Below, piece by piece: positions 44,133 through 52,463 of a DNA stretch of 64,000 bases. This stretch comes from Bin55 sp965116055 (GTDB lineage: Bacteria > Pseudomonadota > Gammaproteobacteria > Pseudomonadales > Azotimanducaceae), in the NCBI GenBank assembly GCA_965116055.1, contig OZ220466.1, forward strand, positions 930,001-994,000, given 5' to 3'. The notes below the pieces were generated by a model. That model ran no database searches. It saw nothing but the letters and a program-made list of their open reading frames with translations, and was not told where the DNA came from. The position numbers and the translations under genes are program-made. Position 1 is the stretch's first letter. Each line of letters begins with the position of its first letter.

Positions 44133-45644
44133 GTGGAATTTAGTCTGAGTTCTTTTTTGTCGACGCATTGGTTTGCGTTGCTATTGCTCATCGTGTATAG
44201 CGCGGTGCTCTTTTGGCATGCCAAACTCGGTTATCGGCATAGCGGCGATATTGGAGGCTTTCTAGTTGGCGGTCGTCGCATGGGCGGTGTAGTCATAGGC
44301 GTATCGTTTTTTGCTACGTTTGCAAGCACGAACAGTTATCTCGGATTAGCTGGCAAAGGGTACACTTTTGGCGCTCCGTGGATGCTTTTCCCCGTCATGA
44401 TGATCGCGGCAACTTATTTGTCGTGGAAGCTGGTCGCAGGGGAGCTGCGTCGCTTTACGGCGATGAGCCAGGCGGTCACGATACCTGAATTTTTAGGTGT
44501 GAGGTTCTCTAGCGAGAGCGTGCGGGTGCTCACGGGTTTGATCATTGCGTTTGCCAGCTTGTTGTATCTGATAGCGATTTTTAAAGGGTCTGGTCATCTA
44601 TTTCAAATCTTCTTGGGCATCCGGTACGAAACCGCGATCGGGTTGATGTTAGGTGTCGTGCTGGTTTACACATCCGTCGGTGGGTTTGTGTCTGTAGTTA
44701 GAACCGACGTTATTCAAGGCGGTTTAATGCTGATCGGATCCATGCTGCTCTTCGTATTTATTACAAGGTATGTAGGCGGACCGAGTCGGTTGACCGATCT
44801 GATATCAATGCCGGAGACGGCGCATCTGTTTCAATGGGATGCGGGTGCACCGCTGCTTGTCGTTCTAGGTATCGCGCTCGCCGGATCCATGAAGTTATTG
44901 ATTGATCCCCGACAGATATCTCGGTTTTATGGGTTGCGAGATAGTGCAAGTGTGACTCAAGGCATCGGTTTCGCCATAGGCGGGTTGCTGATCATCCAAT
45001 GCTGTCTCTTTCCACTTGGGTTATATGCGCACTTCGTAATCAGCGATGTTACGGACACGGATCTCATTGTGCCCACCTTAATTCAGAATTCGGAGATTTT
45101 CCCTTCGCTGATTAGCGATTTCTTGGTGGTTGCTATATTGTCCGCTGCAATGTCGTCAATGGACAGTGTGTTGCTTGTAGCCGGTTCAGTGACGATGCGT
45201 GACGTCGTGGGGGCAGTAGTAGAAGTCAATGAATCGAAGCAAACCCTTTTCACGCGTCTTGGCGTTATTGCATGCGCGGTGCTGGCTGCGTTTTTTGCAT
45301 TAAATCCATTCGGTGATATCGTAGAAATTACAACCTTTTCCGGTAGCCTCTACGCAGTGTGCTTCGTACCTGCGATCATGATTGGACTCCATTGGCGGCG
45401 CGGAAACGCGTGGTCAGTCATTGCGTCATTTTTAACGGGCATTGCGACTATTTTGCTGTGGCGCATATTCGGCTTAAGCGCTAGCCTGCATGAGGTACTG
45501 CCCGCATTGATTATTTCTACGAGCGTTTACCTCATAGGAAGCAGGATATCAAGTGGAGTAGAGGACGACGTTGTACATGATTTTTTCGCGACCAAGCGTA
45601 GCAAAGTCGGCGAAAGAACTGAGAAGTCAATCCAAGCCGTCTAG
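44133..45644 (+). CDS. Sodium:solute symporter (SSS family)
   Basis: Thirteen-helix inner-membrane symporter (503 aa) of the PutP/SGLT fold taking up an organic solute with sodium. Typical elements are FLVGGRRMGGVVIGVSFFATFASTNSYLGLAGKGY, the core segment YTSVGGFVSVVRTDVIQGGLMLIG, and AILSAAMSSMDSVLLVAGSVTMRDVV, which carries the conserved Ser/Thr sodium-site region. A GTG at 44133 is the likely start. The substrate is unknown; these proteins near acid-activating enzymes often carry carboxylates. It runs convergently into the alpha/beta hydrolase gene, overlapping by 18 bases at the 3' ends. Confidence 0.92.
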   Translation: MEFSLSSFLSTHWFALLLLIVYSAVLFWHAKLGYRHSGDIGGFLVGGRRMGGVVIGVSFFATFASTNSYLGLAGKGYTFGAPWMLFPVMMIAATYLSWKLVAGELRRFTAMSQAVTIPEFLGVRFSSESVRVLTGLIIAFASLLYLIAIFKGSGHLFQIFLGIRYETAIGLMLGVVLVYTSVGGFVSVVRTDVIQGGLMLIGSMLLFVFITRYVGGPSRLTDLISMPETAHLFQWDAGAPLLVVLGIALAGSMKLLIDPRQISRFYGLRDSASVTQGIGFAIGGLLIIQCCLFPLGLYAHFVISDVTDTDLIVPTLIQNSEIFPSLISDFLVVAILSAAMSSMDSVLLVAGSVTMRDVVGAVVEVNESKQTLFTRLGVIACAVLAAFFALNPFGDIVEITTFSGSLYAVCFVPAIMIGLHWRRGNAWSVIASFLTGIATILLWRIFGLSASLHEVLPALIISTSVYLIGSRISSGVEDDVVHDFFATKRSKVGERTEKSIQAV

Positions 45645-46595
45645 GAAACCGATCAGCCCCGCATTAACGGCTTCGGGCGCTTCTTGCTGCGTCCAATGCC
45701 CAATATCCGGCAGCACTTCCACACCCTTCAAGTTTGGAAGGACGGTTTTCATTCCTACAAGTATGTTTTCACTGAAAGGCACGACATCGCGAGTGCCTGT
45801 CATGAAGTAGGCTGGTTGCTTAATTTTGTACCCCTGAAGGCTGCCTGACAGCACCCAATTTCGATCTATATTTCGATACCAGTTGAGTCCACCCCGGAAG
45901 CCAGCTTGCTCAAATTGACTGACGTAATAGTCGATGTCTTCGCGCGTCAACCATGTAGGCAGATCCTCACCTGGATCGGGTATGCGCTCCAACATGAATG
46001 CTGAACTAGGTGGTAAGTCGCCAGGTTCATACATTGATGTTCGGTTTACGGCACCGGACGCACCGTACAGCATCCTCCGCATCGTTTTTGGAATGTCATG
46101 CTGCAATTCATGTTCTGCAACGCCTGGCGTCTGAAAGTACAGTTGGTAAAAGAAGCGATCGCCGAAGAATTCCTTCATTGAGACGAGCGGCGACCTTGAA
46201 CTGCGAGGGACGATGGGTACTGAAAGCGATGCAACAGCGCGAAATATGTCGGAACGCAGCATCGCGCAGTTCCACGCAACGCCTGAACCCCAATCGTGCC
46301 CGACTACAACCGCTTGCGATTCACCAAGCGCCTCAACTAGTCCAACGATGTCGCCAACCAAATGAAATATGGTGTAGTCGTCAATGTTCGGCGGTGCATC
46401 GGTGCCACCGTAACCGCGTTGATCGGGAGCTACCACGTGGTAGCCAGCTGCCGAAATCGCTCGCAACTGATGGCGCCAGGAATACCATGATTCAGGAAAA
46501 CCGTGGCACAAAACGACGAGTGGACCTTCACCACACTCGGCAATTCGCATGTTGATGCCATTTGATTGAATATCGCGTTGTGTAATTTCGCTCAT
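45627..46595 (-). CDS. Alpha/beta hydrolase, epoxide-hydrolase-like
   Basis: Soluble alpha/beta-fold hydrolase (322 aa from the ATG at 46595). The oxyanion motif is HGFPESWYSWRHQL at His31. The nucleophile elbow is VVGHDWGSGV with Asp101 in place of serine, as in epoxide hydrolases and haloalkane dehalogenases, and the catalytic histidine is in DIGHWTQQEAPE. The cap region supplies tyrosines (YYVSQFEQAGFRGGLNWYRNID). AGGA before the chosen ATG decides against the upstream in-frame start at 46634. An epoxide substrate fits with nearby oxygenases, but no operon link exists. Confidence 0.93.
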   Translation of the reverse strand: MSEITQRDIQSNGINMRIAECGEGPLVVLCHGFPESWYSWRHQLRAISAAGYHVVAPDQRGYGGTDAPPNIDDYTIFHLVGDIVGLVEALGESQAVVVGHDWGSGVAWNCAMLRSDIFRAVASLSVPIVPRSSRSPLVSMKEFFGDRFFYQLYFQTPGVAEHELQHDIPKTMRRMLYGASGAVNRTSMYEPGDLPPSSAFMLERIPDPGEDLPTWLTREDIDYYVSQFEQAGFRGGLNWYRNIDRNWVLSGSLQGYKIKQPAYFMTGTRDVVPFSENILVGMKTVLPNLKGVEVLPDIGHWTQQEAPEAVNAGLIGFLDGLD

Positions 46596-47034
46596 GCGGT
46601 TATCCTGGGAATGAAACGGTTCCTGTCGCATCATACTGGGATGCGACTTTAAGTTGCTGATTATCTAGTCGCGTAGTTGGAAAGTTGGCTTTGTGGGTAT
46701 CGCATGACGTAATATCTCCTTTGAGGATAAAGGAACTTTTATCTCAGTTTGAATGCGTTCGAACAATCTGGATCTTTAGAGGAAGTCGAAAAATACAGGA
46801 TCCGCTTGCTCTGGACGCTTTATCTTGATGTAACCTATTGAAATATAACAATGTATGCAGTTGGGTTTTCGTCAAATCAAGATAGCCGAGAGAGTTTCCG
46901 AAGGCGTTTTACTACATTGCACAGACTAAGAACAATCTTGTGAATATAAATTCGTGTACGCACTCAGCACTCATATCAGCGGTCATGTCTTGGGTGTACA
47001 ACGATGCGACCTTTTAACGTAGTTGTAAGGAACT
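46596..47034. other. Intergenic region between divergent hydrolase and CoA-transferase genes
   Basis: About 439 bases. AT-rich in the middle and presumably carrying both promoters. No open frame, repeat or defined operator could be supported. Confidence 0.4.
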
Positions 47035-48231
47035 ATGCCAGGCCCACTTGACGGTATTCGTGTCATTGATTTCACCACGATGATTGCTGGTCCTTATGGG
47101 ACGATGATTCTGGCAGACCAGGGCGCAGATGTCATTAAAATCGAAGCGCCTGCTAACAGCGACCACGCAAGACGCGCCGGTTACGGGCAGCGCCATTTTT
47201 CGGCGGCATTCGTCAATAACAATCGAAATAAACGTTCGTTGGCCATTGATGTAAAACGGGCCGAAGGCCGGGATCTATTACTGAAACTGGTCGAAACGGC
47301 TGACGTGTTTGTTCAGAATTTTCGCCCTGGCGTGATGCAACGATTAAGGATTGATTACGACGATTTGAAATCAGTCAATCCAACATTGATCTACCTATCA
47401 ATGAGCGGCTGGGGAGAGCAAGGTCCTTGGGCGCATAAACCAGTCTACGATCCTATTATTCAAGCGTTATCCGGTCTCACGTCTGTACAGGGTGGTAGCG
47501 ATGATGTCCGGCCTCGTTTAATTCGCACCATTCTTCCGGACAAACTCACCGGTATCACAGCTGCTCAGGCAGTTGCATCAGCATTGTTCGCCCGTGAACG
47601 AACCGGCGAGGGTCAACACATTCGTTTGTCGATGCTTGAGTCGATCGTTGCGTTCATGTGGTCATCGGATATGGGTAGTCAAACATTTGTTGGCAAGGAA
47701 GTAGATGTTGCGGAAGCAGCAACATTCATTGATTTGATTTATGAAACGACAACCGACTATATCAGCGTAAGCGTCATGACCAATGATCAATGGCGCAATC
47801 TCTGCGTTGCATTCGACAAACCTGAGTGGCTTGAGGACGATCGCTTTAAGACACCGGCAGGCCGCGACCGATACGCTAACGAAAGATTGGCATTAATTCA
47901 AGGCGTACTTAAACAACGTCCCGCAGTTGAATGGCTTGAACGGCTAGAGGAGGCTGGCGTTCCTTGTGCACCCGTCTTGAAACGGCATGAGATGATTCGC
48001 CATCCGCAGGTGGAAGCGAGCGGTATCGTCGTAGAGGTGGAACATGAGTATGCGGGGCGTCTCCGCCAAGCACGCAACGCGGCGAAGTTCGAGGGTACGC
48101 CTACGGAAATGAGACACGGCGCACCTCACTTAGGCGAACATTCGCGCACTCTACTGTCGGAGTTGGGTTTCACCAGCACTGCTCAAGATCGGCTTGTTGA
48201 ATCGGGCGTAGTCGCGTCGTTCGAAGCCTAG
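47035..48231 (+). CDS. CaiB/BaiF family CoA-transferase
   Basis: Class III CoA-transferase (398 aa) moving CoA between an acyl-CoA and a free acid in a knotted dimer. Family hallmarks: LDGIRVIDFTTMIAGPYGTMILADQGADVIKIE at the start, RNKRSLAIDVKRAEGRDLLLKL, ENFRPGVM-like QNFRPGVMQRL, and YLSMSGWGEQGPW. At the usual catalytic-aspartate region it reads SMLESIV, with Glu where formyl-CoA transferase has Asp. AAGGA upstream of the ATG at 47035 is a clear ribosome site. It overlaps the convergent next gene by four bases. The acid substrate is unknown. Confidence 0.93.
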   Translation: MPGPLDGIRVIDFTTMIAGPYGTMILADQGADVIKIEAPANSDHARRAGYGQRHFSAAFVNNNRNKRSLAIDVKRAEGRDLLLKLVETADVFVQNFRPGVMQRLRIDYDDLKSVNPTLIYLSMSGWGEQGPWAHKPVYDPIIQALSGLTSVQGGSDDVRPRLIRTILPDKLTGITAAQAVASALFARERTGEGQHIRLSMLESIVAFMWSSDMGSQTFVGKEVDVAEAATFIDLIYETTTDYISVSVMTNDQWRNLCVAFDKPEWLEDDRFKTPAGRDRYANERLALIQGVLKQRPAVEWLERLEEAGVPCAPVLKRHEMIRHPQVEASGIVVEVEHEYAGRLRQARNAAKFEGTPTEMRHGAPHLGEHSRTLLSELGFTSTAQDRLVESGVVASFEA

Positions 48232-48602
48232 CTCTGTTTTTCTGCTGCGATCAACGCACGCGATTTGTTCGCAACTTGACGTAGCACTTCGTTTAGCCCG
48301 GCATATTCTGCTTCCTGAAGAGAATCGGCTCCGGCACCTTGGACCAATGTTTCAAATTGGTTTTTCAGGGTGGCTAGCGCCCACTCCGCTGCATCCGTAT
48401 CTTTGATGGTTGTAATTTTGTTTTTGCCGTACACTTCGGTGTGATAGTGAGGACGCTTTTCGAAACAGTCGAAGCGCATTAACTCCTTCGCTTCATTCGC
48501 GACTGGTCCGAGTACGCGTATCGACAATCCCTCGTCGCCTTGAAAGCGACGATAGGAAATGTCAAATGTAAATCGACCGTTTTTCTCGGTATAAGTTGTC
48601 AT
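48228..48602 (-). CDS. Conserved small soluble protein of unknown function
   Basis: A 124-residue protein with a strand-rich first half (YTEKNGRFTFDISYRRF, DEGLSIRVLGP) and a motif MRFDCFEKRPHYHTEVYG that recurs in an uncharacterised proteobacterial family. The C-terminal half is helical (DAAEWALATLKNQFETLVQGAG). It has no signal peptide. The His/Cys cluster DCFEKRPHYH might bind metal, but this is a guess. It is convergent with the CoA-transferase gene. Confidence 0.75.
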   Translation of the reverse strand: MTTYTEKNGRFTFDISYRRFQGDEGLSIRVLGPVANEAKELMRFDCFEKRPHYHTEVYGKNKITTIKDTDAAEWALATLKNQFETLVQGAGADSLQEAEYAGLNEVLRQVANKSRALIAAEKQS

Positions 48603-48980
48603 TGATTACATTCCGTTCTAACTCAGTTTATGGTGACCCAGCGTCAGGAAAAACGTTTAGCCCGCAGCTAATCGTAGCCAATCAAATGAAGGACCGGGGT
48701 CTCGTGAATCGTCTTATGCAATTCGGTCTAGCCGGGAAGGTACTGGCGCCGTATAGAAGCATCGTTTGTTGTCAACGTCATACCGTATTTTCTTGGTTCT
48801 ATCGCGAAAGCTATAGGCAGTACTTGAAGCTATGATTGAGAAATTACCTGTTATTTGCAGTCTAATAAATTGGTTATACGATTACTGAAAGGTTTGGGTG
48901 GGTTTATAGGTTGAAGATTTGAAATCGAACGACCACTTACGGATAACCGCGGCGTCAGTCAACCAACTGAATACCCCGTA
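48603..48980. other. Intergenic region
   Basis: About 378 bases between divergent small genes. A 79-codon plus-strand frame (48596-48835) overlaps the preceding gene start and has no protein-like features. No repeat or terminator is supported. Confidence 0.4.
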
Positions 48981-49484
48981 GTGCGACTGACGTTTTTTTA
49001 TACCTTAATCGGCTTTGTTTGCCTCTTCTCGGTCGTTTTTTCAGCTGAGGAACAAAACGTAACGTCTGATCGGGCGACTGCTAAGAACGAGACCGATATG
49101 CCTATCACACTGGCTAGTATTCTTGAGGCGAAACCCAATCCCCAAAATTACAAGGCGAGAAGGCAGTGTATCTCAAAGGCGGCGATAAAGAATCACGATG
49201 TGCTGAGTAAGCGACATATCTTGTTCACGATGCATGGAAAAAGTCGCGAGAAAATCCTCGTACAGTTCGGGCGGCACTGTTTCGGCTTGCATCGCCAATC
49301 AATTATCAACCTAGAATCTAAAAGCTCATCAAGACTCTGTGTCGGCGACTATGTTCGTACTGAAGTGTTTGAGTTCGGTCGCCGCTCCTGGGGACCACGT
49401 TGCACAATACCGGCGTTTGAAACGATAACAGACTATCAAGTAGAACTGTTGCAGCTTGCGCTCGTCACTGGGCGCGTGGAGTAG
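48981..49484 (+). CDS. Exported small protein, DUF6491-like
   Basis: A 167-residue protein with a signal peptide (LTFFYTLIGFVCLFSVVFSAEE). The mature region follows the pattern of exported DUF6491 proteins: an early cysteine (RRQCISKAAI), HILFTMHGKSREKILVQF, a cysteine before RQSIINL (GRHCFGLH), SRLCVGDYVRTEVFEF, and a last cysteine in GPRCTIPAFE. The four cysteines probably form two disulfides in the periplasm. Function unknown. The start is GTG at 48981. Confidence 0.75.
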   Translation: MRLTFFYTLIGFVCLFSVVFSAEEQNVTSDRATAKNETDMPITLASILEAKPNPQNYKARRQCISKAAIKNHDVLSKRHILFTMHGKSREKILVQFGRHCFGLHRQSIINLESKSSSRLCVGDYVRTEVFEFGRRSWGPRCTIPAFETITDYQVELLQLALVTGRVE

Positions 49485-49531
49485 TAAAATCCCAAGTGAC
49501 GTAGTGATACGCGGCGTGTTTGACGAGAGAC

Positions 49532-50404
49532 ATGGATGTTGACCGCAAGACAATTGATGGATTTACGACGCGTGAGATCTGCGAGCAGGCCGGATTAAAT
49601 CAGTACCAGGTCCAACAACTCCGTAAGTTAAATCTACTTTCGCCTGTCAAGCAAGCGAATGCCCAATTCCTATATCGTTTTTCGGACTTGGTAACTGCAA
49701 CCGATATTGGAAAGTTAATCGCCGCGGGGACAAATTTCGCAAAAGTTGTCGAGGCGTATTCAAGGGTGTGCCAAACACACGGTACTCAATGCGACCGCGT
49801 GTCTGCAATCAAGTTCGTCAAGAACGAAGGGTTGATTGGTGGTGACCTCTTGGTTTATTCGAAACACGGTTTGCTTGATCCCATAACCGGCGAGCGAGCT
49901 TTTGACTTCCATGGCATCCTACGACCAAAACGAGTGGGGCAGCTACATACGTTCGACTCTCTATGCGTTGCTCAGCGCATTCACGCAGATACGGAAGTTG
50001 CTGACGATTGGTACCAATACGCCTTGGATTGCGAAGACGAAGAAAATGATATCGAAGCTAAACGTGCTTACGAGAAGTGCATCGCCTATGACGAGGATAA
50101 CACGGATGCATGGGTCAATCTGGGTCGACTTCACTTTTTAAGTGGTCGGCAACTTGATTCGCGCTATTGCTATGAACGAGCGCTCGCAGTTGATGAGTCA
50201 CATCAGATTGGAAATTACAACTTAGGGATCCTGTTCGAGTTGTTTGAGTCCACCGATTTAGCTATTGAATATCTGCAAAAGGCGGACGGTATTCTTGAAT
50301 CGTTCCAGTGTTTATCGCGCATTTATAAAAAGCTTGGCGATACCAAGCGTGCGGATCAATATATGGCTAAGTACTTCGAGCTTTCCATTCACGACGACTC
50401 ATAA
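49532..50404 (+). CDS. MerR-type HTH protein with TPR repeats
   Basis: A 290-residue protein starting at the ATG at 49532 (GAGAG upstream). The N-terminus is a MerR-like winged helix (GFTTREICEQAGLNQYQVQQLRKLNLLSP, followed by YRFSDLVTATDIGKLIAAG). A middle domain (residues about 85-150) with AFDFHG and KRVGQLHTF is followed by tetratricopeptide-like repeats (DDWYQYALDCEDEENDIEAKRAYEKCIAYDEDNTDAWVNLGRLHF and two more). It could bind DNA and a partner protein. Its target is unknown; the iron-storage genes lie next door. It has no metal-binding cysteine motif of classical MerR sensors. Confidence 0.85.
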   Translation: MDVDRKTIDGFTTREICEQAGLNQYQVQQLRKLNLLSPVKQANAQFLYRFSDLVTATDIGKLIAAGTNFAKVVEAYSRVCQTHGTQCDRVSAIKFVKNEGLIGGDLLVYSKHGLLDPITGERAFDFHGILRPKRVGQLHTFDSLCVAQRIHADTEVADDWYQYALDCEDEENDIEAKRAYEKCIAYDEDNTDAWVNLGRLHFLSGRQLDSRYCYERALAVDESHQIGNYNLGILFELFESTDLAIEYLQKADGILESFQCLSRIYKKLGDTKRADQYMAKYFELSIHDDS

Positions 50405-50448
50405 CCTCCCCTAAATCGACCGTTACGCAGAAAAGCCCTAGCAAAAAA

Positions 50449-50655
50449 CTATGCGGCAGCGAAGAATAAAGGTTCGGTTCCTGTATCGCAATCGTTATGC
50501 AAGTCGATTAGTGCTTCAATGCTAGACATACAGGATCCACAACAACCGGCTGCACCCAGTTCGCGGTTAATGGCGCTTACGGAATCATGACCGTCGTGGA
50601 TCGCTGAAACGATCTCGGAGTCGGTTACGCCTAAGCAAATGCAAACAAACATCAT
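50449..50655 (-). CDS. bfd: Bacterioferritin-associated ferredoxin
   Basis: Small 2Fe-2S protein (about 68 aa) that docks on bacterioferritin and supplies electrons to release stored iron. The cluster cysteines are in MFVCICLGVTDSEI and AAGCCGSCMSSIEAL, giving the CxC-(31-34)-CxxC arrangement of the family. The ATG at 50655 or 50652 gives the normal length; the upstream extension to 50766 runs through AT-rich promoter sequence and is rejected. It is divergent from bfr, with a probable Fur box just upstream of its start, so iron-repressed expression is expected. Confidence 0.88.
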   Translation of the reverse strand: MMFVCICLGVTDSEIVSAIHDGHDSVSAINRELGAAGCCGSCMSSIEALIDLHNDCDTGTEPLFFAAA

Positions 50656-50666
50656 GGAAAGTATAC

Positions 50667-50685
50667 GAAAATAAGAGTCATTATC
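50667..50685. promoter_or_regulatory. Probable Fur box between bfd and bfr
   Basis: GAAAATAAGAGTCATTATC matches 15 of the 19 positions of the classical Fur consensus (GATAATGATAATCATTATC), with the right half TCATTATC perfect. It lies 12 bases upstream of the bfd start codon, suited to repression of bfd by iron-loaded Fur. Fur control of bfd is well established in other gammaproteobacteria. Confidence 0.55.
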
Positions 50686-50712
50686 AATATCACTAACAGG
50701 ATTCATTATTTT

Positions 50713-50744
50713 TTGAGTAATTTTGCGTTTTAACTGAATATATA
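50713..50744 (+). promoter_or_regulatory. Candidate sigma-70 promoter for bfr
   Basis: TTGAGT at 50713-50718 and GAATAT at 50736-50741 (or the overlapping TATATA) are spaced 17 bases apart and lie about 55 bases before the bfr ATG. This is the best-placed promoter-like pair in the spacer, but it is based on consensus only. Confidence 0.3.
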
Positions 50745-50794
50745 CACAGGAGAATTTTGCTATCATTTCTGTGTATCACTTTGGGGTAAACAGC

Positions 50795-51268
50795 ATGAAA
50801 CCACAAGATGCGCAAGTCATTGCACTGTTGAATGGTGTGTTGAAAAATGAATTGACGGCCATAAATCAGTATTTTTTGCATTCGCGGATGTTCAACAACT
50901 GGGGTCTAAAGCACCTTGGGGAACACGAGTACAAAGAGTCTGTTGACGAGATGAAGCACGCCGACACGCTCATTGAGCGTGTGTTGTTTCTTGAAGGGTT
51001 ACCAAATTTACAGGATCTCGGCCGGTTGTATGTAGGCGAAACACCGCAAGAGGCACTTAAATGTGACTTAAAGCTTGAGATGGAAGCCATGCCGGTCTTG
51101 CGAACTGGAATTGAACACTGCGAACAAAGCCAGGATTACATTTCGCGAGAAATCTTCGAACGAATCCTGGAATCCGAGGAAGAGCATGTTGATTGGCTGG
51201 AAACGCAATTGGATTTGATCGAACGAGTGTCTCTTGAGAATTACCTGCAACGCCAAATGTTTGACTGA
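50795..51268 (+). CDS. bfr: Bacterioferritin
   Basis: Iron-storage subunit (157 aa) of the 24-mer cage. The ferroxidase ligands are visible: Glu in NELTAINQYF, ExxH in DEMKHADTLIERVLFLEGLPN, and ExxH in ESEEEHVDWLETQLDLI. The methionine of DEMKH is the usual haem ligand, so this is a haem-binding bacterioferritin rather than a plain ferritin. The ATG at 50795, with GGGG ten bases upstream, gives the standard length. It is divergent from bfd and followed nine bases later by the ankyrin gene. Confidence 0.96.
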   Translation: MKPQDAQVIALLNGVLKNELTAINQYFLHSRMFNNWGLKHLGEHEYKESVDEMKHADTLIERVLFLEGLPNLQDLGRLYVGETPQEALKCDLKLEMEAMPVLRTGIEHCEQSQDYISREIFERILESEEEHVDWLETQLDLIERVSLENYLQRQMFD

Positions 51269-51277
51269 TAACGAGCG

Positions 51278-52309
51278 ATGTCGAAGGTCGTCTACAAACC
51301 GTTATGCGAAGCGATTCAACAAGGCAATATACCTCGCTTGCGAACCCTTGCTCAAGCAGATACGGAAGCAGCATGCCATTGGAAACCTATCATGGATGCA
51401 GCGTTCTTAGGAAGCGCGCCATGCATAGATGTACTAGTTGAAAATGGCGCGAATGTCAATGTAAGAGCGCGTACGGGGGCGAGGCACACACCGCTCACGC
51501 GATTGTGTCAACATCATCGAACCATTCCAAAACACGATGGCCACGAAAGAGCTTTGTGTCGCCTGCTAGCTCACGGTGCAGATGTTGCGGTACCTGCCGG
51601 TCCGCTGGCGTTAACGCCGTTGTGTTATGCGGCGATGGGACCTCACGAGAACTTAGTAAAGCGCTTGAAAAAGGAGGCTCAACCCGTAGATGTTTGGTCG
51701 GCTGCGGCTCTTTGCGATCTCGGACGATTGAGAAAGCTTGCTCAACAGAATGCCATTGACTCGCGAGACGCTGAAGGACGTACCGGATTGCACTATGTCG
51801 CCATGTCCGGCTTTCACCGGGTTTGCGGCATAGAAACTGCGATCAGCTGCCTTGACTATCTGATAAGCGAGGGTGTTGAAGTGGATGCCGCGCAAGCGAT
51901 CCAGGAAGGTGAAAGCGTGTTCAATGCAACCGCTTTGTGGTACGCTGTCTCGTGGCAAGGTAACCTAACAATGAGCCAGCGATTACTCATGCACGGAGCA
52001 AATCCCAACCCGGCAGTCTATTCTGCATTGTTCGAAGGTAATGTTGAAATTTGTAACGCTCTAGATGCACACGGTGCCGATTGGAATCAGAAATTTGCCG
52101 GCCAGACGCCTTTGATGGAATTAATCAAGTGGAATCGACCGAAACTTCTACCGTGGTTGCTTGAGCGTGGTGTGGACCCCGGAATCCGTAACTCAGAAGG
52201 GTTAACAGCGTTAGATCTCGCACGCAAACGTAAAGTCCGTAATGATGTGATTGATTTGCTTGTGGCAAGCATGCCGCCGTCGGATGTAGATACCGAGGAG
52301 TCAGGGTGA
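51278..52309 (+). CDS. Ankyrin-repeat protein
   Basis: A 343-residue soluble protein made of about seven to eight ankyrin repeats: DAAFLGSAPCIDVLVENGANVNVRAR, RTGARHTPLTRLCQHHRT, ALCRLLAHGADVAV, TPLCYAAMGPHENLVKRL, DAEGRTGLHYVAMSG, ALWYAVSWQGNLTMSQRLLMHGANPN, and TPLMELIKWNRPKLLPWLLERGVDPG. It has no signal peptide. Ankyrin proteins next to catalase or ferritin genes in proteobacteria have been linked to oxidative defence, and this one starts nine bases after bfr and is probably co-transcribed. The binding partner is unknown. Confidence 0.9.
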   Translation: MSKVVYKPLCEAIQQGNIPRLRTLAQADTEAACHWKPIMDAAFLGSAPCIDVLVENGANVNVRARTGARHTPLTRLCQHHRTIPKHDGHERALCRLLAHGADVAVPAGPLALTPLCYAAMGPHENLVKRLKKEAQPVDVWSAAALCDLGRLRKLAQQNAIDSRDAEGRTGLHYVAMSGFHRVCGIETAISCLDYLISEGVEVDAAQAIQEGESVFNATALWYAVSWQGNLTMSQRLLMHGANPNPAVYSALFEGNVEICNALDAHGADWNQKFAGQTPLMELIKWNRPKLLPWLLERGVDPGIRNSEGLTALDLARKRKVRNDVIDLLVASMPPSDVDTEESG

Positions 52310-52463
52310 TACAACATCGCTGCATAGTTGTGTAATCGTTAGATTTCAGCAGTTTGCTCACAGTCTTTGCTGCTTTGCTAGATATTGGGCATGGTGAGAC
52401 AGACGGACTGTTTTAGGTGTTTAATTTAGCTCGGAGTTTGATTTAAGCCATACGGGGTGAAGT

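Noticed and set aside
48596..48835. 79-codon plus-strand frame
   Set aside because: Overlaps the start of a conserved minus-strand gene and shows no protein-like composition.
50656..50766. Longer N-terminus for bfd
   Set aside because: It passes through the Fur box and promoter and gives residues not found in the ferredoxin family.
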